Origin: Phytoactinopolyspora endophytica
Lineage (GTDB): Bacteria > Actinomycetota > Actinomycetes > Jiangellales > Jiangellaceae
DNA length: 7,615 bases
Assembly (NCBI RefSeq): GCF_004138495.1
Contig: NZ_ML142851.1
Location: forward strand, 109,632 to 117,246
Direction: 5' to 3'
Part shown: positions 1-5,362 of the stretch, in pieces
How the letters are laid out: every line of letters starts with the position of its first letter
Position numbering within the stretch: position 1 is the stretch's first letter
Notes under the pieces: generated by a model
What the model was told of the DNA's origin: nothing
The model's database searches: none
The model's input: only the letters and a program-made list of their open reading frames with translations
Program-made: the position numbers and the translations under genes

Positions 1-380
1 GTTGCGTTGCCCCATACGCGCGTCGTAACCCACGGACCCATCCGAAGCCCGAACGCCCCGAACGCCTTCACGTGGGCCGCCAGCGGATCGAGCCAGCGCT
101 TCAGGTCGCCGGCCTTGGCGGCCGACTCCCAGTCGATGGCCGGGCCCTCAGGGAGATAAGCGAGGTAGCGACGGATCTTGGGAGCCTGACGGTACAAGAT
201 CAGCCCGGCACCGACGATCGTGTCGCCGTCGAACCAGCCGATCGACTCCGACTTCCAGTCCCGTTTGACCTGTGCCCAAGCGGGTGTCTGCAGGAAACTG
301 ACCGAAGTCCGGGCAGCGATCGCGGCAAGGTGCTCGTCGCGCGAGATCTGCCGGACGGTGAGAGCGGAGCTGTGTGTCAC
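1..380 (-). CDS. FemABX-family peptidoglycan aminoacyltransferase, N-terminal part (runs off left edge)
   Basis: The reverse strand reads from a GTG at 380 down to base 1 without a stop, giving about 126 codons. An in-frame TGA lies three codons upstream of the GTG, so this is the most upstream start possible; no strong Shine-Dalgarno sequence precedes it. The translation contains SFLQTPAWAQVK (residues 28-39), GWFDGDTIVGAGLILYR (48-64) and YLAYLPEGPAIDW (72-84). This is the pattern of the first GNAT-like half of FemA/FemB/FemX/MurM enzymes (hQxxxWaxxK, then layipxGPxxdw). Family members use aminoacyl-tRNA to add amino acids to the peptide of lipid II or nascent peptidoglycan at the cytoplasmic face of the membrane. 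The amino acid and acceptor cannot be told from this fragment, and the C-terminal half is outside the window. It lies 11 bp downstream of nfo on the same strand, so co-transcription is likely. Confidence 0.82.
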   Translation of the reverse strand, partial: MTHSSALTVRQISRDEHLAAIAARTSVSFLQTPAWAQVKRDWKSESIGWFDGDTIVGAGLILYRQAPKIRRYLAYLPEGPAIDWESAAKAGDLKRWLDPLAAHVKAFGAFGLRMGPWVTTRVWGNA

Positions 381-391
381 GGACGATCAGG

Positions 392-1186
392 CTACCTGCC
401 GGCAACGTATTCGCGTAGCGCGGTGAGGTCGTCGCCCTCACCGGTCTTGGCCCCAGGCGTCTCAAGGATCACCGGTGCGCCGGCCTGCAGGACCACTTCC
501 GCGATGGGTTCCAGCCCGATCGTTCCCTCGCCGAGATTGGCGTGCCGGTCCGCCCCGGAGTCGAACTCGTCGCGGCTGTCATTCGCGTGGACCAGATCGA
601 TCCGGCCGGTGATCGCCATGATCCGGTCCACGACGTCGGCGAGGTCGATACCGGCGGCGAACGCGTGACAGGTGTCGAGACAGAAGCCGAGGCCGTGGTC
701 GGCGACGGCCTCCCATACTCGGGCGATGCGTTCGAGTTTGCGCGCCATGGCTTGGTCGCCGCCCGCGGTGTTCTCGATGAACACCGGAACCTTGGCGTCG
801 AGCCGCTCGGCGCATTTGCGCCAGTTGTCGATGCCCTTCTCCGGGTCGTCGTCCTTGAGTACGTGCCCGCCATGGATGACCAGGCCCTTCGCGCCGACCT
901 CCGCGGCGAGATCGACCTGCTGCTGGAGCAGTTTCCGGCTCGGAATCCGGACGCGGTTGTTCGTCGTGGCGACGTTGAGCACATACGGGGCATGGACGTA
1001 AAGGTGGACGTCCGCGTCCGCGGCCGCCTTGCGCAGCGCGTCAGCGCCACCTGGGTACGCCACCGTCGGGGCCTTCCACCCCTGCGGGTCACCGAGGAAG
1101 AACTGGACGGCGTTGGCGCCGCGCGCCTGTGCCCCTGCGATGGGATCGTCTTTTGCGACGTGTGCACCGATACGTAGCTCGACCAT
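392..1186 (-). CDS. nfo: Endonuclease IV (deoxyribonuclease IV, AP endonuclease family 2)
   Basis: This 264-residue protein has the usual length of endonuclease IV, which cuts the backbone 5' of abasic sites and removes 3'-blocking groups in base-excision repair. It is a TIM barrel with three metal ions. All nine metal ligands known from the E. coli enzyme have matching residues here: H65 (VHAPY), H105 (IHGGH), E138 (FIENTAG), D171 and H174 (FCLDTCHAFAAG), H200 (LVHAND), D213 and H215 (DRHANLGEG) and E242 (LETPG). The enzyme should therefore be active. The N-terminus MVELRIGAHV is the family's first strand, supporting the ATG at 1186. No convincing Shine-Dalgarno lies upstream, but a TAGCGT hexamer ends 7 bases before the ATG, so a leaderless transcript is possible. 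The gene is divergent from rpsF and is followed 11 bp later by the FemABX gene. Confidence 0.95.
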   Translation of the reverse strand: MVELRIGAHVAKDDPIAGAQARGANAVQFFLGDPQGWKAPTVAYPGGADALRKAAADADVHLYVHAPYVLNVATTNNRVRIPSRKLLQQQVDLAAEVGAKGLVIHGGHVLKDDDPEKGIDNWRKCAERLDAKVPVFIENTAGGDQAMARKLERIARVWEAVADHGLGFCLDTCHAFAAGIDLADVVDRIMAITGRIDLVHANDSRDEFDSGADRHANLGEGTIGLEPIAEVVLQAGAPVILETPGAKTGEGDDLTALREYVAGR

Positions 1187-1192
1187 GGCATG

Positions 1193-1198
1193 ACGCTA
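1193..1198 (-). promoter_or_regulatory. Candidate -10 element for a leaderless nfo transcript
   Basis: On the reverse strand the hexamer TAGCGT fits the actinobacterial TANNNT -10 pattern and occupies positions -12 to -7 relative to the nfo ATG. A transcript would then start at or next to the start codon. Leaderless mRNAs are common in actinobacteria, and nfo lacks a Shine-Dalgarno sequence, which agrees with this. No good -35 hexamer is seen 16-18 bp upstream, so the call is tentative. Confidence 0.3.
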
Positions 1199-1240
1199 CC
1201 GCGTCGAACCGACAGCTCGTTCGTCTCCTCGCTGTTCCGC

Positions 1241-1249
1241 TGGTACGCT
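1241..1249 (+). promoter_or_regulatory. Candidate extended -10 promoter for the rpsF operon
   Basis: TGGTACGCT reads as TGn followed by TACGCT, an extended -10 of the TANNNT type. It would start transcription near 1256 and give a leader of roughly 135 nt that contains the S6:S18-type structure at 1340-1382. No strong -35 hexamer is visible, and other start sites in the 1187-1339 spacer cannot be excluded. Confidence 0.25.
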
Positions 1250-1339
1250 TGCTCGCGGCTTGGTTGCGCGCGTTGGGTGTAAACCTCTGAGCATCATTTG
1301 TGACACCTGAGAGCAGACACCGAGCCGCGACGTCATAGC

Positions 1340-1382
1340 CCTCCTGCCACGGAGAGACCGTGGCCGTGAAGACCACAGGAGG
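1340..1382 (+). promoter_or_regulatory. S6:S18 autoregulatory mRNA leader sequestering the rpsF ribosome-binding site
   Basis: CCTCCTG at 1340-1346 is perfectly complementary to CAGGAGG at 1376-1382, which is the core of the rpsF Shine-Dalgarno. Nested inside is a perfect 6-bp hairpin, CCACGG (1347-1352) and CCGTGG (1358-1363), with loop AGAGA. Immediately 3' of this hairpin the unpaired strand (1364-1375) starts with CCG. A basal stem, a hairpin and a CCG in the 3' bulge are the defining parts of the published S6:S18-binding motif found upstream of rpsF operons in many bacteria, which mimics the S6:S18 site in 16S rRNA. Binding of excess S6:S18 would stabilise the fold and hide the ribosome site, giving feedback on the operon. 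The structure is seen directly; the ligand is inferred from the family motif and from the rpsF and rpsR genes downstream. Weak lower pairing of TCA 1333-1335 with TGA 1383-1385 could extend it. Confidence 0.72.
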
Positions 1383-1392
1383 TGATACGGCA

Positions 1393-1683
1393 ATGCGTCA
1401 TTACGAGGTCATGGTGATCCTGGACCCCGAGTCCGAGGAGCGCACCGTTGCCCCAACACTCGAGGAGTACCTCGGCGTGGTGCGTGAGGCCGGTGGCTCG
1501 GTCGAGAAGGTCGACATCTGGGGCCGCCGCAAGCTCGCGTACGAGATCGACAAGAAGGGCGAGGGCATCTACGCGGTGCTCGACGTTACCTGTGAGGCCG
1601 AGACCGTAGCCGAGCTCGACCGTCAGCTTGGGCTGTCCGAATCGGTGCTGCGCACCAAGGTCGTCCGGCCAGAGGCGAACTGA
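1393..1683 (+). CDS. rpsF: 30S ribosomal protein S6
   Basis: This is a 96-residue protein, the usual bacterial S6 size. S6 forms a heterodimer with S18 and binds the platform of the 30S subunit. The start [12 protein letters not shown] is the family's first beta strand, and [11 protein letters not shown] at residues 42-52 is the most conserved S6 stretch (W-G-x-R-x-LAY). The reading frame stays open back to a GTG at 1360, but the ATG at 1393 is chosen because a near-complete anti-16S match, AGGAGGTGAT (1377-1386), sits 6 bases before it and because the family N-terminus aligns there. It is the first gene of the operon rpsF-ssb-rpsR-rplI and is probably controlled through the RNA fold at 1340-1382 that pairs with its ribosome site. 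Confidence 0.97.
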   Translation: MRHYEVMVILDPESEERTVAPTLEEYLGVVREAGGSVEKVDIWGRRKLAYEIDKKGEGIYAVLDVTCEAETVAELDRQLGLSESVLRTKVVRPEAN

Positions 1684-1693
1684 TACGAGCTTG

Positions 1694-1729
1694 GGTCGGT
1701 TGCGGGTCACCCGCACGAACACCCCGACC
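1694..1729 (+). other. Two-part RNA hairpin in the rpsF-ssb spacer
   Basis: GGTCGG (1694-1699) pairs with CCGACC (1724-1729). Directly inside it TGCGGG (1701-1706) pairs with CCCGCA (1710-1715) around a TCA loop, leaving eight bases, CGAACACC, unpaired on the 3' side. It fills most of the 60-nt spacer and ends just before the ssb ribosome site (AGGGAG). It has no U-tract. A role in mRNA processing, coupling or translation of ssb is possible but unproven. Confidence 0.4.
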
Positions 1730-1743
1730 ATAGGGAGCCATCC

Positions 1744-2274
1744 ATGGCAGGCGAGACCGTCATCACCATAGTCGGCAACTTGACCGACGATCCGGAGCTG
1801 CGCTTCACACCCAGTGGCGCAGCGGTCGCGAACTTCACCATCGCGTCGACACCGCGCACGTTCAACCGGCAGAGCAACACCTGGGAAGACGGCGAGGCGC
1901 TGTTCATGCGCTGCTCCGCGTGGCGGCAGGCAGCGGAGAACATCGCTGAGTCGCTGCAGCGCGGGATGCGCGTCGTGGCCCAGGGCCGGCTGCGTCAGCG
2001 TTCGTTCGAGACGCAGGATGGACAGAAGCGCACGGTCGTCGAGATGGAGGTCGACGAGATCGGCCCGAGTCTGAGGTTCGCCACCGCCAAGGTGACCCGA
2101 ACCCAGCGCCAAGGCGGCGGTGGGGGCGGCGGCTTCGGTGGCGGTGCCCCGCAGGGCGGCAACGACCCGTGGGCGTCCCAGGGGGCACCGGCGGGTGCGC
2201 CTGCCGGCCAGCCGCAAGCGCCCAACGATCCATGGGCCGGCGGCGGTGGCGCGGCTGAAGAGCCCCCGTTCTAG
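1744..2274 (+). CDS. ssb: Single-stranded DNA-binding protein
   Basis: The 176-residue protein is a typical actinobacterial SSB. Residues 1-112 form the OB fold: [18 protein letters not shown] (4-21), [10 protein letters not shown] (27-36), the strand around [18 protein letters not shown] (54-71) and [16 protein letters not shown] (74-89), ending with [16 protein letters not shown] disordered tail rich in Gly, Pro and Ala follows and ends in the acidic tip EEPPF, which in this family docks partner proteins of replication and repair. The tail holds two NDPWA motifs (140-144 and 161-165). SSB coats single-stranded DNA as a tetramer. The ATG at 1744 follows AGGGAG at a suitable distance. Its place between rpsF and rpsR is the common arrangement, so it shares the operon's regulation; the structured spacer at 1694-1729 could tune it separately. 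Confidence 0.96.
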   Translation: MAGETVITIVGNLTDDPELRFTPSGAAVANFTIASTPRTFNRQSNTWEDGEALFMRCSAWRQAAENIAESLQRGMRVVAQGRLRQRSFETQDGQKRTVVEMEVDEIGPSLRFATAKVTRTQRQGGGGGGGFGGGAPQGGNDPWASQGAPAGAPAGQPQAPNDPWAGGGGAAEEPPF

Positions 2275-2304
2275 GCACCCACAGGCATCCATCTATCCAC
2301 CCAT

Positions 2305-2333
2305 CCCGGTCTGCCGCTGCGGCGGTGACCGGG
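2305..2333 (+). other. GC-rich RNA hairpin upstream of rpsR
   Basis: CCCGGTC (2305-2311) is the exact reverse complement of GACCGGG (2327-2333), and inside it CCGC (2314-2317) can pair with GCGG (2322-2325) around TGCG. The hairpin lies in the 81-nt ssb-rpsR spacer and ends seven bases before the rpsR Shine-Dalgarno AAGGAG. It is strong enough to act as an internal attenuator, a processing site or a 3'-end stabiliser for the rpsF-ssb mRNA. No U-run follows, only CTCTTCG, so calling it a terminator would be speculative. Confidence 0.4.
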
Positions 2334-2355
2334 CTCTTCGAAGGAGAGCACCACG

Positions 2356-2592
2356 ATGGCTACCCCACCGGTGCGCAAACCGAAAACGAAGGTCTGCGCA
2401 TTCTGTAAGGGCGAAGTCGACTATGTCGACTACAAGGACACGAATCTGCTGCGGAAGTACATCTCCGACCGCGGCAAGATCCGTGCCCGCCGTGTTTCCG
2501 GCAACTGCACGCGCCATCAGCGTGACGTTGCCATCGCGATCAAGAACGCCCGGGAGGTTGCGCTGTTGCCGTACACCTCGACGGCCCGCTGA
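2356..2592 (+). CDS. rpsR: 30S ribosomal protein S18, zinc-binding (C+) form
   Basis: This is a 78-residue S18. The family core is clear: [28 protein letters not shown] (residues 23-50), then [23 protein letters not shown] (51-73). S18 pairs with S6 on the 30S platform. Cysteines C14 and C17 (CAFC) together with C51 and H54 (CTRH) form the metal-binding pattern of the C+ type of S18. Actinobacteria often also carry a cysteine-free paralogue elsewhere that replaces it under zinc shortage. The ATG at 2356 is preceded by AAGGAG (2340-2345). The stop codon overlaps the likely ribosome site of rplI (GAGGAAGG, 2591-2598), so the two genes are probably coupled in translation. Confidence 0.97.
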   Translation: MATPPVRKPKTKVCAFCKGEVDYVDYKDTNLLRKYISDRGKIRARRVSGNCTRHQRDVAIAIKNAREVALLPYTSTAR

Positions 2593-2609
2593 GGAAGGCT
2601 GCGGTTGAC

Positions 2610-3056
2610 ATGAAGCTCATCCTCACCCAAGAAGTCTCCGGCCTCGGTGCCGCAGGTGATGTCATTGAGGTCAAGGGTGGTTACGGCCGTAACTACCTGA
2701 TCCCCCAGGGTTACGCCATGGCGTGGACCAAGGGTGCCCAGAAGGAGATCGATGCGATCCGGCGGGCCCGTTCCAGCCGCGAGATCGCTGACCTCGACAC
2801 CGCTCGCGAAGTGAAGGCGAAGCTCGAGAAGTCGCCGGTTCGGCTGTCCGCCAAGGCGGGCGACACGGGCAGGCTGTTCGGCGCGATTACCCCTGCCGAC
2901 ATCGCCTCCGCCGTGACCGACGCCGGCGGCCCTCCCGTCGACAAGCGCCGGGTCGAGGTCGGCAAGCCGATCAAGACGATCGGCGAGCACCGGGTTACCG
3001 TACGGCTGCACCCAGAGGTGTCCGCCGACGTCCGGCTGAACATCGTCGGGTCCTGA
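2610..3056 (+). CDS. rplI: 50S ribosomal protein L9
   Basis: The 148-residue protein is full-length L9. The N-terminal domain [36 protein letters not shown] (1-36) matches the family signature (G-x2-G-x4-V-x2-G-Y-x-RN-(Y/F)-L-x-P-x-G-x-A). A helical connector runs from about residue 42 to 74, and the C-terminal domain ends in [23 protein letters not shown]9 binds 23S rRNA near the base of the L1 stalk and projects from the 50S subunit; it helps keep the reading frame. The ATG at 2610 is preceded by GAGGAAGG, which overlaps the rpsR stop. It is the last gene of the operon; downstream lies the fold-back element at 3104-3189, which may end transcription. Confidence 0.97.
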   Translation: MKLILTQEVSGLGAAGDVIEVKGGYGRNYLIPQGYAMAWTKGAQKEIDAIRRARSSREIADLDTAREVKAKLEKSPVRLSAKAGDTGRLFGAITPADIASAVTDAGGPPVDKRRVEVGKPIKTIGEHRVTVRLHPEVSADVRLNIVGS

Positions 3057-3103
3057 TTCTCAACACTGCCGAGTGCCACGTGCACAAGCGCAGCGCTCAA
3101 CTG

Positions 3104-3189
3104 AATGATCATGTTTGGTAGGTTTCTTCGACCTTTACCATGTCTGCAAGCATGGTAAAGCAGGAGAACGCCTACCAAACATGATCATT
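3104..3189. repeat. AT-rich fold-back (palindromic) element between convergent genes; MITE-like or bidirectional terminator
   Basis: The outer arms, 3104-3122 and 3171-3189, are perfect 19-nt inverted repeats beginning AATGATCATG. Inside, TTCTTC (3124-3129) can pair with GGAGAA (3163-3168) with one G-U pair. An inner stem, CTTTACCATG (3133-3142) with CATGGTAAAG (3151-3160), is a perfect 10-bp stem around an 8-nt loop. Almost the whole 86 nt therefore folds into one hairpin. By hand count its GC is about 42%, far below the flanking genes. It lies between the rplI stop and the kinase stop, which it reaches within five bases. It could be a bidirectional terminator of convergent genes, though it lacks a U-tract. 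Its low GC and sharp ends also fit a small non-autonomous mobile or REP-like repeat. No clear target-site duplication is seen. Confidence 0.65.
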
Positions 3190-3194
3190 GAGGT

Positions 3195-5180
3195 TCACGA
3201 GCGGCGGAAGATCCGAACCAGCACGCGAAGCGCGAGGATTGCGCTGATCACTAGCAGGTTGTAGCCGATCAGCTCGTGCAGGCTGACGTCCTCGGTGATC
3301 TCGGGACCGCCACCCATACCGAGCAGGATGACGGCCATGATGCCGGTGGTGGCCGCGATGAAGGCGACCAGGATCTCGTGTAGCAGGCCGGTGATGACGG
3401 CGCGGTCTCGCTCGTCGGCGAGGAAACGTACGTTGAGTCCGAGTCGTCCGTGCTCGGCGGCGTTCGCGATCCGCTCAACACGTCGTGGCAGCCGCCGCAG
3501 GACGGGCACCAGTCGAGCGAGCTCTTCGGTCGCGGACTGCTTGAGCTGGTCCGGCGCAAGCTGCTCGGTCATGTAGCCACTGGCGAGCGAGCGAGTCTCG
3601 CTGATCAGGTTGAAGCTAGGTGCAACGGCGCTGAGCGTCCCCTCCGCCGTTGCGAGAGTGCGAAATACGGCCGCCACCTCAGGCGGGATCGACAGGCCGT
3701 GATCGGCGACGATGCGAAACAGATCGCCGAACATGCGTGCACTCGGAGAACCGGAACCGCTCACGTGTCGGGCCAGGAACCGACCCAGATCGCGTTCGAG
3801 ACGCTGCTCATCGATCTCGTCGGGGCGTGGAACCAGCTCGAGCAACGCGTCGCTGACAGCGAGCGGATCGCCGTGGTCCACTCCGAGCAGCAGCCGCTGC
3901 AGAGCCTCACGGAGCGAACCGTCGAGCCGGCCGACTGAGCCGAAGTCCAAGAGGCCGAGCCGCCCGTCGTCGAGTACGAGAATGTTTCCCCCATGCGGGT
4001 CGGCGTGGAACACACCCGCGTCGATGATCTGGTGGAAGAGAACGGACAGCAGCGACCTGGCAATGCGGGTACGAGACAGGCCGTTTTGGTCGATAGCGGG
4101 ACCGGCGGCATTGAGTGGTGTGCCCCGCAACCGCTCCATGACAAGAACCCGCTCGGTGCACAGCTGTGCATGGACGCCTGGAAGCCGCACGTCGGAGCCG
4201 GCGGGGTGCGCCTCGGCGATGGCGACGATGTTGTCGGCCTCGACACGATAGTCGAGCTCCTCGCGGATCGCCGCGGCAAGCCCTTCGGCCAGGGTGGACA
4301 GGCCCATGCCGCGGGCCCAGTCCGTCCCGTTCTCCAACCGGGCAGCGAGCCGGGCGGCGATGTCGAGGTCGCGTTCGACGACGGGCCGGATGCCGGGCCG
4401 CTGCACCTTGACGACGACTTCCTCGCCGGAGTGCAGGCGCGCCACGTGGACCTGACCGACGGAGGCGGCGGCCAGCGGGGTCGGGTCGATGTCGGCGAAG
4501 ATCTCCCTAGCAGGGGAACCGAGCTCGCTCAGCAGGACCCTCTCCACGTCCTCCCAGGGCACGGGCTCGGCATCGTCCTGCAGGCTGGCAAGTTCAGTGA
4601 CCATCTCGACGGGCAGCATGTCCCGCCGCGTGGCCATGATCTGGCCCATCTTGACGAAGGTGACGCCGCCCCGGTTGAGTGTCGCGGTCAGGGCGCGGCC
4701 GAGCTGCGCTCGCCCGCTGGGTACCGCTAGGGCCCGCCGCCGGCCACCGCGGATGTAGGGACCGAGGCCGTTCCGGACGGCGATGCCGATGATCTGCCAG
4801 TACCGCCGGGCGCGCTTGAAGCGGCCTCGGAGACCCCGGCCCCAGATGCGGGCCGGTGGGATGGAGCCGAGCGGGGCGAACGCCTCGACGACGACGATGA
4901 ACGCCATGGACGCCAGCACGATACAGACGAGCGAGAGCAGCAGGAACCAGAACGTGGTCCCGTCGAAGTCGATCTCCGGGTCAGGATCCTGCGCATCCGG
5001 CGCGACCGGACCCAGGATGGCGATCATGATGAACGGGCCCACGAACAGGGCGAAAGCACCGGCCAGGATCAGCCGCACCACGCCGAGCCGGATCCCCAGC
5101 AGTCGCTGTGCGGCCATGCCGACGATCAACGACATGACGAAGCCGAAGATGAGGACGGTGGGCAGCGCGAGTACGTGCAT
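3195..5180 (-). CDS. ABC1/AarF/UbiB-family atypical kinase with N- and C-terminal membrane segments
   Basis: The 661-residue protein carries the full set of ABC1 (UbiB/ADCK) kinase-like motifs: FVKMGQI with the KxGQ signature (175-181), the alanine-rich nucleotide loop LAAASVGQVHVA (236-247), the lysine of VVVKVQRPG (K258), the EELDYRVEADN signature (307-317), the catalytic-type loop FHADPHGGNI (391-400) and the metal-binding LDFG (411-414). Hydrophobic stretches at about 4-20, 34-57 and 77-99 precede the kinase domain, and two more (about 603-620 and 637-656) end the protein; the two C-terminal ones are usual for the family. Relatives support ubiquinone or other isoprenoid lipid metabolism as ATPases at the membrane, but in an actinomycete the substrate is unknown. 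The ATG at 5180 has GAGGGA ten bases upstream. The gene lies 182 bp downstream of the MATE gene on the same strand and converges on rplI. Confidence 0.9.
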   Translation of the reverse strand: MHVLALPTVLIFGFVMSLIVGMAAQRLLGIRLGVVRLILAGAFALFVGPFIMIAILGPVAPDAQDPDPEIDFDGTTFWFLLLSLVCIVLASMAFIVVVEAFAPLGSIPPARIWGRGLRGRFKRARRYWQIIGIAVRNGLGPYIRGGRRRALAVPSGRAQLGRALTATLNRGGVTFVKMGQIMATRRDMLPVEMVTELASLQDDAEPVPWEDVERVLLSELGSPAREIFADIDPTPLAAASVGQVHVARLHSGEEVVVKVQRPGIRPVVERDLDIAARLAARLENGTDWARGMGLSTLAEGLAAAIREELDYRVEADNIVAIAEAHPAGSDVRLPGVHAQLCTERVLVMERLRGTPLNAAGPAIDQNGLSRTRIARSLLSVLFHQIIDAGVFHADPHGGNILVLDDGRLGLLDFGSVGRLDGSLREALQRLLLGVDHGDPLAVSDALLELVPRPDEIDEQRLERDLGRFLARHVSGSGSPSARMFGDLFRIVADHGLSIPPEVAAVFRTLATAEGTLSAVAPSFNLISETRSLASGYMTEQLAPDQLKQSATEELARLVPVLRRLPRRVERIANAAEHGRLGLNVRFLADERDRAVITGLLHEILVAFIAATTGIMAVILLGMGGGPEITEDVSLHELIGYNLLVISAILALRVLVRIFRRS

Positions 5181-5204
5181 GAAGAGCGATTCCCTCGTTC
5201 ATGA

Positions 5205-5222
5205 CCAGCCGGCGATGGCTGG
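5205..5222 (-). other. Small hairpin in the leader of the ABC1 kinase gene
   Basis: CCAGCC (5205-5210) and GGCTGG (5217-5222) form a perfect 6-bp stem with a 6-nt loop, about 25 to 42 bases upstream of the kinase start codon and just 5' of its Shine-Dalgarno. I see no clear promoter hexamers in the rest of the 182-bp spacer, so the kinase may be expressed by read-through from the MATE gene. The function of the hairpin is unknown. Confidence 0.3.
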
Positions 5223-5362
5223 CAGTGTGCCTACCGGTGGTCTCATCCGGCGGCTGTGTCGTAATGCTGGCTCGTTCGTCGACAGTGTGGCAGCTCATCG
5301 CCGCCGGCATGGCAGCGACATCCAGACGCGTCGTGGACGTTGCATACGAGCGACGGCCTGGG

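Noticed and set aside
542..1177. Long plus-strand open frame opposite nfo
   Set aside because: It is antisense to a gene with all nine metal ligands of endonuclease IV. High GC leaves such frames open by chance, and no protein family is recognisable.
1360..1392. Upstream GTG start for rpsF, adding 11 residues
   Set aside because: The added residues lie in the leader hairpin and the Shine-Dalgarno itself, and the S6 family begins at the ATG at 1393.
2115..2150. GGCGGTGGGGGC-like run as a DNA repeat
   Set aside because: It encodes the glycine-rich linker of SSB and needs no other explanation.
1333..2292. 319-codon minus-strand open frame opposite rpsF and ssb
   Set aside because: Both opposite genes are certain; this frame has no known motif and spans two genes and a spacer.
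3993..4730. 245-codon plus-strand open frame inside the kinase gene
   Set aside because: It is a mirror of the kinase coding frame with no ribosome site or recognisable domain.
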